This document shows positions 39,066 to 46,963 of a stretch of DNA of 64,000 nt, one piece after another. The stretch's first letter is position 1. Every line of letters begins with the position of its first letter. Source of the DNA: Halomonas sp. ML-15 (GTDB taxonomy: Bacteria > Pseudomonadota > Gammaproteobacteria > Pseudomonadales > Halomonadaceae); the NCBI RefSeq assembly GCF_014779595.1, contig NZ_JACXZT010000019.1:1850462-1914461 (forward strand), written 5' to 3'. Made by a program: the position numbers and the translations under genes. Under the pieces are notes generated by a model. It ran no database searches. It had not been told where the DNA came from and was given only the letters and a program-made list of their open reading frames with translations.

Positions 39066-40295
39066 TCATTCGCTCAAGGCCAGCAGAACCTGCAGCAGCA
39101 CGTTAGCGCCGGCCTCGAGGTCTTCAGGCGAGGTGAATTCATGGATGTTGTGGCTGATACCGCCGACGCTGGGCACGAAGATCATGCTGGTGGGACAGAC
39201 CCTGGCCAGCATCTGGGCATCGTGGCCGGCACCGCTGGGCATGCGCATCACCGAGTGGCCGAGGGCATGGGCCTGCTTCTCCACCAGGTCCACCATGGCC
39301 GGGTCGAAGGGCACCGGATCGAAGCGCGCCAGGGTGCGGCGTTCGACCTGGATGCCTTCCTGCCCCGCCAGTCGTGCCACGAAATCGGCCAGTTCCTGCT
39401 CGGCCATTGCCAGCTGCTGGTTGACGGTGTTGCGCAGATCCACGGTAAAGCGGGCGTGGTTGGCCACCACATTGACCAGGTTGGGGGCGATCTCCAGCGA
39501 GCCCACGGTGCCGACCTGATCGCCACCGATGCGGGTCACCAGCTCGCGCACGAAGGTGGCGGTAGCCATGGCGGCGTAGCCTGCGTCGTGGCGCAACCGC
39601 ATCGGCGTGGTGCCGGCATGGTTGGAGGTGCCGGTGAACGTGAACTCCGTCCAGGAGATGCCCTGCACCTTTTCCACGGCACCAAGGGTCACGCCGGTCT
39701 CCTCCAGCACCGGCCCCTGCTCCACGTGCAGTTCCACGAAGGCATGAACGTCCGGGGCGCCCACCGGGTCGCTGCCGCGGGCGTCGATAGCATCCAGGCA
39801 GTCGCCCACCCGCTCCCCATCGATGCCCCGGGTCGCCAGGGCCTCCTCCAATGGCATGCCGCCGACGTAGACCAGGCTCCCCATCATGTCCGGGGCGAAA
39901 CGGGCCCCCTCCTCGTTGGTGAAGACAGCCACGCACAGCGGACGGCGGGTGGTGATACCGGCATCGTTCAGGGTCTCGATCGCTTCCAGGCCAGCCAGCA
40001 CGCCCAGGTTGCCGTCGTAGAGCCCACCGGTACGAACGGTGTCGATATGCGAGCCGGTCATCACCGGTGGGCCCGCCTCCAAGCCGGGGCGAAGACCGAA
40101 CAGGTTGCCCATGGCATCGCTGCTGACCTCGAGCCCCAGGTCATGCATCCAGGCCAGGACGCGCTCGCGCCCCTGGCGATCCTCCTCGCTGAGCGCAAGC
40201 CGGCACACTCCGCCACCCGGTAAGGCACCGATCTCGCCAAGAGTCTGCAGGCGTGCCATCAGACGCGGGCCACTGATTGTGAGTGAATCACCCAT
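39066..40295 (-). CDS. Zn-dependent N-carbamoyl-L-amino acid hydrolase / ureidopropionase-type (M20 family)
   Basis: This roughly 409-residue AmaB/HyuC/AllC-type amidohydrolase has the metal motifs MTGSHIDTVRTGGLYDGNLG (His and bridging Asp), FTNEEGARFAP (Glu-Glu), ELHVEQGPVLE (His) and the dimer-domain NHAGTTPM; SGAGHDAQ carries the last region. It cleaves N-carbamoyl-L-amino acids or ureido acids such as N-carbamoyl-beta-alanine. GGGAGG fits ATG 40295 better than ATG 40301. It overlaps the dpaL stop by 8 bases, so the pair is translationally coupled. Confidence 0.9.
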   Translation of the reverse strand: MGDSLTISGPRLMARLQTLGEIGALPGGGVCRLALSEEDRQGRERVLAWMHDLGLEVSSDAMGNLFGLRPGLEAGPPVMTGSHIDTVRTGGLYDGNLGVLAGLEAIETLNDAGITTRRPLCVAVFTNEEGARFAPDMMGSLVYVGGMPLEEALATRGIDGERVGDCLDAIDARGSDPVGAPDVHAFVELHVEQGPVLEETGVTLGAVEKVQGISWTEFTFTGTSNHAGTTPMRLRHDAGYAAMATATFVRELVTRIGGDQVGTVGSLEIAPNLVNVVANHARFTVDLRNTVNQQLAMAEQELADFVARLAGQEGIQVERRTLARFDPVPFDPAMVDLVEKQAHALGHSVMRMPSGAGHDAQMLARVCPTSMIFVPSVGGISHNIHEFTSPEDLEAGANVLLQVLLALSE

Positions 40296-41511
40296 GGGCA
40301 TGTACCTCCCCGATTACCTCGGCCGACGAACGTCCGACCAGTTCCCGATAGACCGCCTCATCGGTGGCGCCCTCACTGCCGATCAGCAGCACCCGGCTCT
40401 GGCCATCCAGGCCCAGCGCCCGGCTAAGCTCAGGGCTCTGCCGGGCGATCAGCAGCCCGGCAAGGCCGGCCACCGCACTCTCGCCCGCCACCAGCGGGGC
40501 ATCATCGCCGACGCCATCGGCCAGCAGCTTCATGGCATCCACGGCAGCGGCATCGCTGACGGCCATGAAGTCATCGATGCCCTCGTCCAGCACCTCCCAG
40601 GCAAGCAGGGAGACCTCACCGCAGGCCAGGCCCGCCATCAGTGTCTCCAGCTCCCCCTCCACCGCGGTGGGCACGCCGGCACGGGCGCTGGCATAGAGGC
40701 AGGCGGCGCGCTCGGGCTCGACCACCACGACCCGAGGACGCTCGGTCCCATAGGCCTCCCAGAGCTGGGCCAGGGTGGCCGCTGCCAGTCCACCCACGCC
40801 GCCCTGGATGAAGCAGTGGGTCGGCGGCGTCTCGAGCTGCTGCACCGCCTCATCGATCATCACCGTATAGCCCTGCATCACATCCCGCGGCACCGTCATA
40901 TAGCCGGGATAGGAGGTATCGGATACCACGAACCAGCCGTTCGCCTCGGCATCCCGCGCCGCCTGGCGAACCGAGTCGTCGTAGTTGCCGCCCACCCGGC
41001 GCACCTCCGCACCGAAATGGGCAATGGCCTCCTCGCGCCCCTGCGACACCGTGGCATGCAGATAGATCACGCAGCGCGCCCCGAACTGCTGGGCACCCCA
41101 GGCCACCGAACGGCCATGGTTACCATCGGTGGCACAACAGACCGTGATGCCGGCAACCGCTTCGCGGTAGCGCCCCGCCAGTAGATCGTCGGCGGTCACC
41201 CCCGAGGGCAGCCGTGACAACAGCAGGCGCAGCACGGCATAGGCACCGCCCAGCGCCTTGAAGCTGTTGAGCGTGAAGCGGTGGGCCTCGTCCTTGTAGA
41301 ATACCTGGCCGACCCCGGCCGCCGCTGCCAAACCTTCGAGCTCCACCAGCGGCGTGGGGGCATAACCCGGCCAGCGGCGAATCTCGTCGCGGGCGGCGAT
41401 CATCGCGTCCTGGGTGAGCACGGCGCGAGGCCGCGGGCCGATCGGCTCCCCGCGCCTGGCACGCGGGTTGGCGAAGTGAAGCACGCTGTCGTGAAGGATC
41501 AGGGGGCGCAT
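40288..41511 (-). CDS. dpaL: Diaminopropionate ammonia-lyase
   Basis: This 407-residue fold-type II PLP enzyme converts D- or L-2,3-diaminopropionate to pyruvate and two ammonia. The PLP lysine is Lys85 (LNSFKALGGAYA), followed by CCATDGNHGRSVAWGAQQ and QGGVGGLAAATLAQLW, and MAGLACGEVSLLAWE, all close to E. coli YgeX. ATG 41511 has AAGGA 5 bases upstream; ORF extension to 41709 crosses the divergent promoter region and is rejected. It is first in a minus-strand operon with the two carbamoylase-type genes and divergent from an RpiR regulator. Confidence 0.94.
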   Translation of the reverse strand: MRPLILHDSVLHFANPRARRGEPIGPRPRAVLTQDAMIAARDEIRRWPGYAPTPLVELEGLAAAAGVGQVFYKDEAHRFTLNSFKALGGAYAVLRLLLSRLPSGVTADDLLAGRYREAVAGITVCCATDGNHGRSVAWGAQQFGARCVIYLHATVSQGREEAIAHFGAEVRRVGGNYDDSVRQAARDAEANGWFVVSDTSYPGYMTVPRDVMQGYTVMIDEAVQQLETPPTHCFIQGGVGGLAAATLAQLWEAYGTERPRVVVVEPERAACLYASARAGVPTAVEGELETLMAGLACGEVSLLAWEVLDEGIDDFMAVSDAAAVDAMKLLADGVGDDAPLVAGESAVAGLAGLLIARQSPELSRALGLDGQSRVLLIGSEGATDEAVYRELVGRSSAEVIGEVHAHG

Positions 41512-41584
41512 GGGCATCCTTGAAGCAGACCGCAAACGGGGCCCGAAAGCGGGTTGAACGGGGTTGATCAGTTGCCATCCAATC

Positions 41585-41630
41585 TGAAATATTATTTTCA
41601 TTCTGTCAACGATTGGAAATGGGTTTTCAA
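41585..41630. promoter_or_regulatory. Two inverted-repeat operators between dpaL and rpiR
   Basis: TGAAA-N6-TTTCA (41585-41600) and TTGGAAA-N4-TTTTCAA (41613-41630, one mismatch) are centred 29 bases apart, about three helical turns, in the 147-nt divergent gap. The TGAAA/TTTCA half-site type fits RpiR/MurR-family operators, so the adjacent regulator is the likely binder. Confidence 0.6.
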
Positions 41631-41658
41631 TTTCTTCTGAGGATGGCATCATCGCCAC

Positions 41659-42576
41659 ATGACCACGATCCAAGATGCCCAGCCGCTCGAAGCGCGGATT
41701 CATGTGCACTACGACGCTCTGCCACCGGCGGAGAAGCGTCTGGGCGACCTGCTGCTGAGCTTTCCCGGAGATATCGCCACCTACAGTGCCGGCGAACTGG
41801 CAGAGGCAGCCGGCACATCACGCGCCGCGGCATCGCGCTTCTTCCAGCGTCTCGGATACAAGGATTTCAATGAGGCCCGCCAGCAGGCACGAGAGACCAA
41901 ACGCTGGGGGTCGCCGGTCTATCTCTCATCCGCCACCTCATCCGGCGTAAAGTCCGGCGATGGCATGCCGAGCCAGCCGATTGCCGACCATCTGAGTCAG
42001 GAGATCCACAACCTGACCGGCACCCTTGAGGCCATTCGCCCGGATCGCCTGCGTGATGCGGTGGACGCCATTGCCCACGCCAGACGCGTCCATGTGGCCG
42101 GATTTCGCAACAGCCATATGCTCGCCAGCTATCTGCAGCGGCAGTTGCAGATCGTGCGCCCCGACGTGGCCCTGCTGCCGAAATCGGGCCAGACCCTGGC
42201 CGAGGACCTTGTCGACATCGGCGAGCAGGACGTGCTGATCATGGTCGGCATGCGCCGTCGCGTGGGCATGGTCTCGCGCATTCTGGAGATTGCTCGCCAA
42301 CAGGGTGCTCGCACCCTGTTGCTGACCGACCCTTCGGCGACAGAATCGACGCGTGATGCCACCTGGACCTTTGCCTGCCAGGTGCGTTCAGAATCGCTCT
42401 TCGATAGCTATTCGGCCACCATGAGCGTGATAAACCTGCTGTTCACTTCTCTGTTCCACCACGAGTTACACCAGGGGCAGGAACGCTTGAGACGAATCGA
42501 AACACTGCATGACGAGCTCGATGAGCTTGATGCCTTCAGCTGGCTTTCCCAACGAGTCCCCAGCGCAAAATCGTAA
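41659..42576 (+). CDS. MurR/RpiR-family transcriptional regulator
   Basis: This 305-residue regulator has an N-terminal RpiR helix-turn-helix (YSAGELAEAAGTSRAAASRFFQRLGYKDFNEARQQAR, about residues 38-74) and a C-terminal SIS domain (about 130-260, with VHVAGFRNSHMLASYLQRQL and VLIMVGMRRR). It is divergent from dpaL, which it probably controls through the repeats at 41585-41630, and upstream of a TRAP transporter in the same direction. SIS domains usually bind phosphosugars, but amino-acid-related RpiR clusters are also known. Confidence 0.92.
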   Translation: MTTIQDAQPLEARIHVHYDALPPAEKRLGDLLLSFPGDIATYSAGELAEAAGTSRAAASRFFQRLGYKDFNEARQQARETKRWGSPVYLSSATSSGVKSGDGMPSQPIADHLSQEIHNLTGTLEAIRPDRLRDAVDAIAHARRVHVAGFRNSHMLASYLQRQLQIVRPDVALLPKSGQTLAEDLVDIGEQDVLIMVGMRRRVGMVSRILEIARQQGARTLLLTDPSATESTRDATWTFACQVRSESLFDSYSATMSVINLLFTSLFHHELHQGQERLRRIETLHDELDELDAFSWLSQRVPSAKS

Positions 42577-42652
42577 CTAAAGAGGTACAACACAACAAAA
42601 ACCTCACGATCAACTCCCTCTTCAATCAACACCACTCTTCACGATTACCTAC

Positions 42653-42676
42653 GGCGATCAATCAATATTGATCGCC
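42653..42676 (+). terminator. Probable terminator of the RpiR regulator gene
   Basis: GGCGATCAA and TTGATCGCC form a perfect 9-bp stem with a 6-nt loop, followed by a pyrimidine/T-rich stretch (CTCTTCGTTCTTATTC). It lies 77 bases after the rpiR stop. Confidence 0.6.
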
Positions 42677-42798
42677 AGACTCTTCGTTCTTATTCGTAAA
42701 AACCCTTCCTCTCCACTACCTCAATTACCTCCCTGGCTCCTCTCCACCTCCTCATAACCTTCATCGGATAATACACTTATAGCTAAAGCATTATATCA

Positions 42799-42812
42799 GT
42801 GCATCGTTGCAC
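42799..42812. promoter_or_regulatory. Inverted repeat upstream of the TRAP operon
   Basis: GTGCA-TCGT-TGCAC is a perfect 5-bp-arm inverted repeat in AT-rich sequence about 150 bases before dctQ. It could be an operator for the TRAP genes; only symmetry and position support this. Confidence 0.3.
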
Positions 42813-42957
42813 CATTATAACCCATTAAAGAAAAACTCGACTCACAACTCTCTCCATAGATCATAGCTATCTATTTGTTTTTAAAGAACACACATCATGA
42901 ATGGAACGCTTATTGAATGTGGATACCTAGATAATTCACCGTGAGCTCCCCTTCGCT

Positions 42958-43485
42958 ATGAACACCCTTCACCACCGACTCACTCGCATCAGTGAATCTC
43001 TCAATCTCTGGGTGGAACGCTGTGCCGTGGCACTCCTGGCAGTACTGGTAGTGACCGTATGGTTGGGTATTCTTTCCCGCTACGCGCTGCCCTGGAACCT
43101 GACCTTCACCGAGGAGCTGGCACGCTACCTGATGATCTGGGTTGCCCTGCTGGCAATATCAATCGGCATCTGCAAGCGCCAGCATGTCGGCATGCTGGTG
43201 ATCTTCGATCGCCTGCCCAGAACGCTACGCAAGACTCTCGCATTCTCTTTCGACCTGATCGGCATACTGTTCTTCGCTGTCATGTTCTTCTACGGGCTAA
43301 CTTATGTGGAACGCGGTTTCAACCAGTCCACCATGATCTTCGGCATTCCCCGGGGCTACCCCTACCTGATCATCCCCATCGCCTCGGGCATGGCATGCAT
43401 ACAGCTCGCACTGGCCGCTGCCCGTGACCTGCTGGCCAGGTCACCGCGGCCAGCCCTGGACGCGTCGGAAAGGACTCTCACATGA
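42958..43485 (+). CDS. dctQ: TRAP transporter small permease (DctQ)
   Basis: This 175-residue four-helix DctQ subunit has WVERCAVALLAVLVVTVWLGILSRYALPWNLTFTEELARYLMIWVALLAISIGI, a DctQ-family hallmark with helices at about 19-41, 50-70, 89-110 and 128-150. The stop overlaps dctM by 4 bases. With DctM and DctP it forms a sodium-driven importer for an organic acid or amino-acid-like solute. Confidence 0.93.
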   Translation: MNTLHHRLTRISESLNLWVERCAVALLAVLVVTVWLGILSRYALPWNLTFTEELARYLMIWVALLAISIGICKRQHVGMLVIFDRLPRTLRKTLAFSFDLIGILFFAVMFFYGLTYVERGFNQSTMIFGIPRGYPYLIIPIASGMACIQLALAAARDLLARSPRPALDASERTLT

Positions 43486-44768
43486 TCATTGTCGCTTCAG
43501 CTTTCTTCATTCTGCTGTTCCTCGGCATGCCGGTCGGCATCGTGCTGGGCGTCGCCGGCATGATCGGGATCTTCGATACGGGCGGCACAGGCTTCCTCTC
43601 CATGGTGCCGGATCGCTTCTTCTCGGGGCTCAATCTGTTCCCCTTTCTGGCCATGCCATTCTTCATTCTTGCCGGCGAGATCATGAACCGCTCCGGCCTG
43701 ACCATGAACCTGGTCAACTTCGCCCAGGCGCTGGTGGGCTGGCTACGCGGCGGCATGGCCCACTCCAACATGCTCGCCTCGGTGATGTTCGCCGGGCTCA
43801 CCGGCTCGGCCACCGCCGACGCCGCGGCCTTCGGCAACACCTTGGTGCCGGCCATGAAGAAGGCCGGCTATTCGGGGTCCTACGCCTGTGCCGTGACCGC
43901 CGCCGGCTCGATCATCGGCCCGATCATTCCCCCCTCTACCCTGGCGATCATCTACGGCTCGTTGATGGGGGTCTCCATTGCCGGGCTGTTCGCCGCGGGA
44001 ATCATTCCTGGGCTGCTGCTGTGCCTGGTCTGCATGTGCCTGATCGCCGCGACTGCACGCCGTCTCAACCTGCCCAAGGACGACCGCCGGCCGAGCCTGA
44101 CCCGTATCCTCAGGGAGTTTCGCTACAGCGTGCTGGCGTTGATCTTGCCGGTGTTCATCCTGACCGCGATTCTCACCGGCATCACCACGCCCACCGAAGC
44201 CGCGGCGCTGGCGGTGTTCTACGCGCTGTTCGTAGGCTGCGTGATCTATCGCAACATCAGCCTGCGCGACCTCTACGAGATGCTTGCCCGCACCACCCTG
44301 ATCACCGGGGTGATCTTCCTGATCATCGCTTCGGCATCGATTCTCGGCTGGTGGATGACCTTCAACCAGATCCCCCAGTTGATCGCCAGCGGCTTTCTGT
44401 CGATCTCCGAGAATCCGGCGGTGGTGGTGGGCATGATCATCGCCCTGCTGCTGTTCATCGGGCTGTTCATGGACATCAACGCCGCGCTGATCATCCTGGC
44501 GCCGGTGCTGGCACCACTGACCCTGGCGATCGGCATGGAGCCGGTGCATGCCGGCATGATCATCATTCTCTCGCTGACCATCTCGCTGATGACGCCACCC
44601 GTCGGGGCCTGCCTGTTCGTGCTGGCCTCGGTCACCGGCGAACGCATCGAATCCATCACCCGTTCGCTGTGGCCATTCATCGTGGTGCAGCTACTGGTGC
44701 TGATCCTGGCGGCCTATTGGCAGCCCATCACCCTGTTCGTCCCCCGTCTGCTCGGGCTGGCCGGCTAG
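43482..44768 (+). CDS. dctM: TRAP transporter large permease (DctM)
   Basis: This 428-residue DctM subunit has about 12 hydrophobic segments. Family motifs include PFLAMPFFILAGEIMNRSG, MFAGLTGSATADAAAFG, PPSTLAIIYGSLMG, and GLFMDINAALIILAPVLAPL, and the final TPPVGACLFVLASVTG. It carries the ion-coupled transport path. The gene is followed by 40 bases and then dctP. Confidence 0.95.
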   Translation: MIIVASAFFILLFLGMPVGIVLGVAGMIGIFDTGGTGFLSMVPDRFFSGLNLFPFLAMPFFILAGEIMNRSGLTMNLVNFAQALVGWLRGGMAHSNMLASVMFAGLTGSATADAAAFGNTLVPAMKKAGYSGSYACAVTAAGSIIGPIIPPSTLAIIYGSLMGVSIAGLFAAGIIPGLLLCLVCMCLIAATARRLNLPKDDRRPSLTRILREFRYSVLALILPVFILTAILTGITTPTEAAALAVFYALFVGCVIYRNISLRDLYEMLARTTLITGVIFLIIASASILGWWMTFNQIPQLIASGFLSISENPAVVVGMIIALLLFIGLFMDINAALIILAPVLAPLTLAIGMEPVHAGMIIILSLTISLMTPPVGACLFVLASVTGERIESITRSLWPFIVVQLLVLILAAYWQPITLFVPRLLGLAG

Positions 44769-44808
44769 CGCCGGCGCCTGGCGGACCTTCGTATCCAAGG
44801 AGTCCTGC

Positions 44809-45864
44809 ATGACAACTCGCCCCTTCCCTACCACACGCTGTGCCCTGGCCACCGCCACCCTGTCGCTGACCCTGCTCGCCAGCGTTTCAGTTCACGCCGC
44901 CACTACCATGCGCATCGCCCACCTCAATCCGCCGGAAGCCACAGCAAGCAACTCAGGCGCCATGACCGCGGTGTTCAAGCAGCTGGTGGAAACCGCCAGC
45001 AACGGTGAACTCATGATCGAGGTGTATCCCGCCGGCCAGCTCGGCGAGGATGCCAACGTCATCAACCAGGTCAGCCAGGGCATCGTCGAATCCACGATCT
45101 CCTCTGCGGGCGGTATCGCCGAGCACTATCCACGGATCGGTATCTTCGACATCCCCTTTGCCTTTCCCAACATCGGGGTTGCCACCGAAGTGATCGACCT
45201 TTCCAGCGACTTCGGCCAGATGCTGGCCGCCGACCTGGAAGCCGAGACCGACGGCCTGAAACTGCTTGGCCTGCTCGACAGCGGCGGTTTCTTCCACTTC
45301 ACCAACTCGGAGCGGCCGATCACCTCGCCTGCCGATATGGAGGGGCTGCGGATCCGCACCATGACGTTGCCGACCCATGAGGCGATGATCAACTCGCTGG
45401 GCGCCCGGGCCACACCGCTGGCATGGTCGGAGGTCTATACCGCCCTGCAGACCGGTGTGGCGGATGGCCAGATGAACCCGATCCAGCAGACCGCGTTTGC
45501 CAACTTCGATGAGGTTCAGGAGTACCTGACCATAAGCAACCACCTGATCACGCCCTATCTCTGGCTGATCAATGACGACTTCTACGACGGTCTGTCCGAG
45601 GAGCACCAGCAGATCATCGACTGGGCCAGCAAGGTGGCGGTGGATGCCGGTCGCGCCATGTCGAGGATCATCGAGGCCTCGGATGGCGGCCTGCCCAAGC
45701 TCTCTCAAGGCATGGAGGTCAATACCATTACCCCCGAGGCGCGTGAAGCCTTTGTCGAGGCCGCCCAGCCCGCCGTTCGTGAGGTGATCGTCGATCGCTA
45801 TGGTGACGACGGCGTCGCCCTGCTCGACGCCATGCTGGATGCCATCAGCGCAGCTCAAGAGTAA
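44809..45864 (+). CDS. dctP: TRAP transporter substrate-binding protein (DctP)
   Basis: This 351-residue periplasmic TRAP binding protein has a signal peptide (about residues 1-30, ending VHA before ATTMR). GLRIRTMTLPTHEAMINSLGARATPLAWSEVYTALQTGVADGQMNP is the diagnostic segment and includes the Arg that normally binds a carboxylate. AAGGAG precedes the ATG. The ligand is not defined; its neighbours point to a carbamoylated or beta-amino acid, or to an unrelated organic acid. Confidence 0.94.
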   Translation: MTTRPFPTTRCALATATLSLTLLASVSVHAATTMRIAHLNPPEATASNSGAMTAVFKQLVETASNGELMIEVYPAGQLGEDANVINQVSQGIVESTISSAGGIAEHYPRIGIFDIPFAFPNIGVATEVIDLSSDFGQMLAADLEAETDGLKLLGLLDSGGFFHFTNSERPITSPADMEGLRIRTMTLPTHEAMINSLGARATPLAWSEVYTALQTGVADGQMNPIQQTAFANFDEVQEYLTISNHLITPYLWLINDDFYDGLSEEHQQIIDWASKVAVDAGRAMSRIIEASDGGLPKLSQGMEVNTITPEAREAFVEAAQPAVREVIVDRYGDDGVALLDAMLDAISAAQE

Positions 45865-45877
45865 ATCGACCAGTACG

Positions 45878-45904
45878 GCGACTGATCACGCCGTGATCAG
45901 TCGC
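45878..45904. terminator. Bidirectional hairpin between dctP and a convergent LysR gene
   Basis: GCGACTGATCAC and GTGATCAGTCGC pair perfectly over 12 bp around a 3-nt loop. It lies 13 bases after the dctP stop and extends into the last codons of the convergent LysR gene. There is no T-run on either side. Confidence 0.55.
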
Positions 45905-46806
45905 TGCAGCTCCTCCAGATAGCCCTCCATGACCAGATTGGGGGGCGCTCCCTTGCGAGTGATGGCGCAGTAGCGGGTCAGATAGTGCCAGCGTTCGGGA
46001 TGCAGGGGTCGCATTCGGCCGTCGCGCACCCAGCGCTCGGCATAGTGGGTCGGCAGGTAGCCGATATAGCGCCCGGAGAGGATCAGGAAGGCGATGCCTT
46101 CGCGGTCGGTGGCCGAAGCGGCGGCCTTGAGTGGCTCATGCAGCGCCTTGACCTCCGGCGTCTGCGCATACGCAGGCACCACGGCGTCATGCTCGGCCAG
46201 CTGCTGCTCGGTCAGCGCATCCGCCGTGAACAGCGGATGCTCAGCCGCGCAGTAGAGCTGCGAGTGCTCCTCGTAGAGGGAGAGATAGTTCAACCCGGCC
46301 AGGGTCTTGAGCGCCGGAATCACCCCGGTATGCAGGCGGCCATCCAGCACCGCCAGTTCGATCTCGCTGGGGGGCATCATGCGGATATGGATATGTACCT
46401 CCGGTCCGCGCTCCTTGAGGGCGCTCAGGGCATGGGTGATATGCATCTCGGGCATGGTCACCAGGTTATCGGTGATGCCGATATTGAGCTCCCCCTTGAG
46501 CCAGGCATGCAGGCCGTTGACCCGGGTACGAAACCCCTCCACCGCGGCCAGCAGCCGTTGGGCAGCCTCATACACCTCAGCCCCTTCATCGGTAAGCGAA
46601 AAGCCGCTGCGCCCCCGCTGGCAGAGCCGCAGACCGAGCCGGGTCTCCAGGTCGTTCATGGCCATGCTGATTGCCGCGCGGCTGATATTGAGCTCCACCT
46701 CGGCGGCAGAGAAACCGCCGCACTCCACCACCTTGCGGTAGATCCGCAGCAGGCGCAGATCGGCATCACTCACTTGACCGCTCAGGGCCGCTTTGCGCCG
46801 CGACAT
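45886..46806 (-). CDS. LysR-family transcriptional regulator
   Basis: This 306-residue LysR protein has an N-terminal winged helix (LLRIYRKVVECGGFSAAEVELNISRAAISMAMNDLETRLG) and a C-terminal substrate-binding domain. It is similar in layout to the LysR at 27347. ATG 46806 has an AGAGG site; the ORF also allows ATG 46842. It is divergent from the transaminase-dehydrogenase pair, which it probably regulates. Confidence 0.9.
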   Translation of the reverse strand: MSRRKAALSGQVSDADLRLLRIYRKVVECGGFSAAEVELNISRAAISMAMNDLETRLGLRLCQRGRSGFSLTDEGAEVYEAAQRLLAAVEGFRTRVNGLHAWLKGELNIGITDNLVTMPEMHITHALSALKERGPEVHIHIRMMPPSEIELAVLDGRLHTGVIPALKTLAGLNYLSLYEEHSQLYCAAEHPLFTADALTEQQLAEHDAVVPAYAQTPEVKALHEPLKAAASATDREGIAFLILSGRYIGYLPTHYAERWVRDGRMRPLHPERWHYLTRYCAITRKGAPPNLVMEGYLEELQRLITA

Positions 46807-46857
46807 CGATTCAGCCTCTCGCTCGACGGCCATGGCCGTCACGGTGAAAGTTAACCA

Positions 46858-46869
46858 TATGCTTGCATA
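46858..46869. promoter_or_regulatory. Possible LysR operator before the transaminase gene
   Basis: TATGC-TT-GCATA is a perfect inverted repeat in the 157-nt divergent region, about 50 bases from the LysR start, followed by a TAAGCTTA palindrome. Placement suits LysR autoregulation and control of the divergent genes. Confidence 0.35.
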
Positions 46870-46963
46870 AGCTTAAAAACTTCTAGATTTAACTTATCAC
46901 CGGCCGGGTCTAGGCTGCTAGTCAGAATGCCAATAATAGCGGCCACGAAAAGGGGTTACCGTC

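Larger units (their letters stand above)
42577..42957. other. AT-rich 381-nt intergenic region before the TRAP transporter
   Basis: This gap is clearly poorer in G and C than the surrounding genes and has no convincing ORF. It contains a terminator-like hairpin (42653-42676) after rpiR and a short inverted repeat GTGCA-TCGT-TGCAC (42799-42812). Long T/A tracts near 42870-42890 could hold the TRAP promoter, but I cannot pick one -35/-10 pair. Confidence 0.6.

Noticed and set aside
41512-41709. N-terminal extension of dpaL
   Set aside because: The added residues cross the divergent promoter and operators, and AAGGA is correctly placed for ATG 41511.
45878-45904. Palindrome considered as a recombination or attachment site
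   Set aside because: There is no integrase, tRNA or second copy nearby, and its place between convergent stops fits a terminator.
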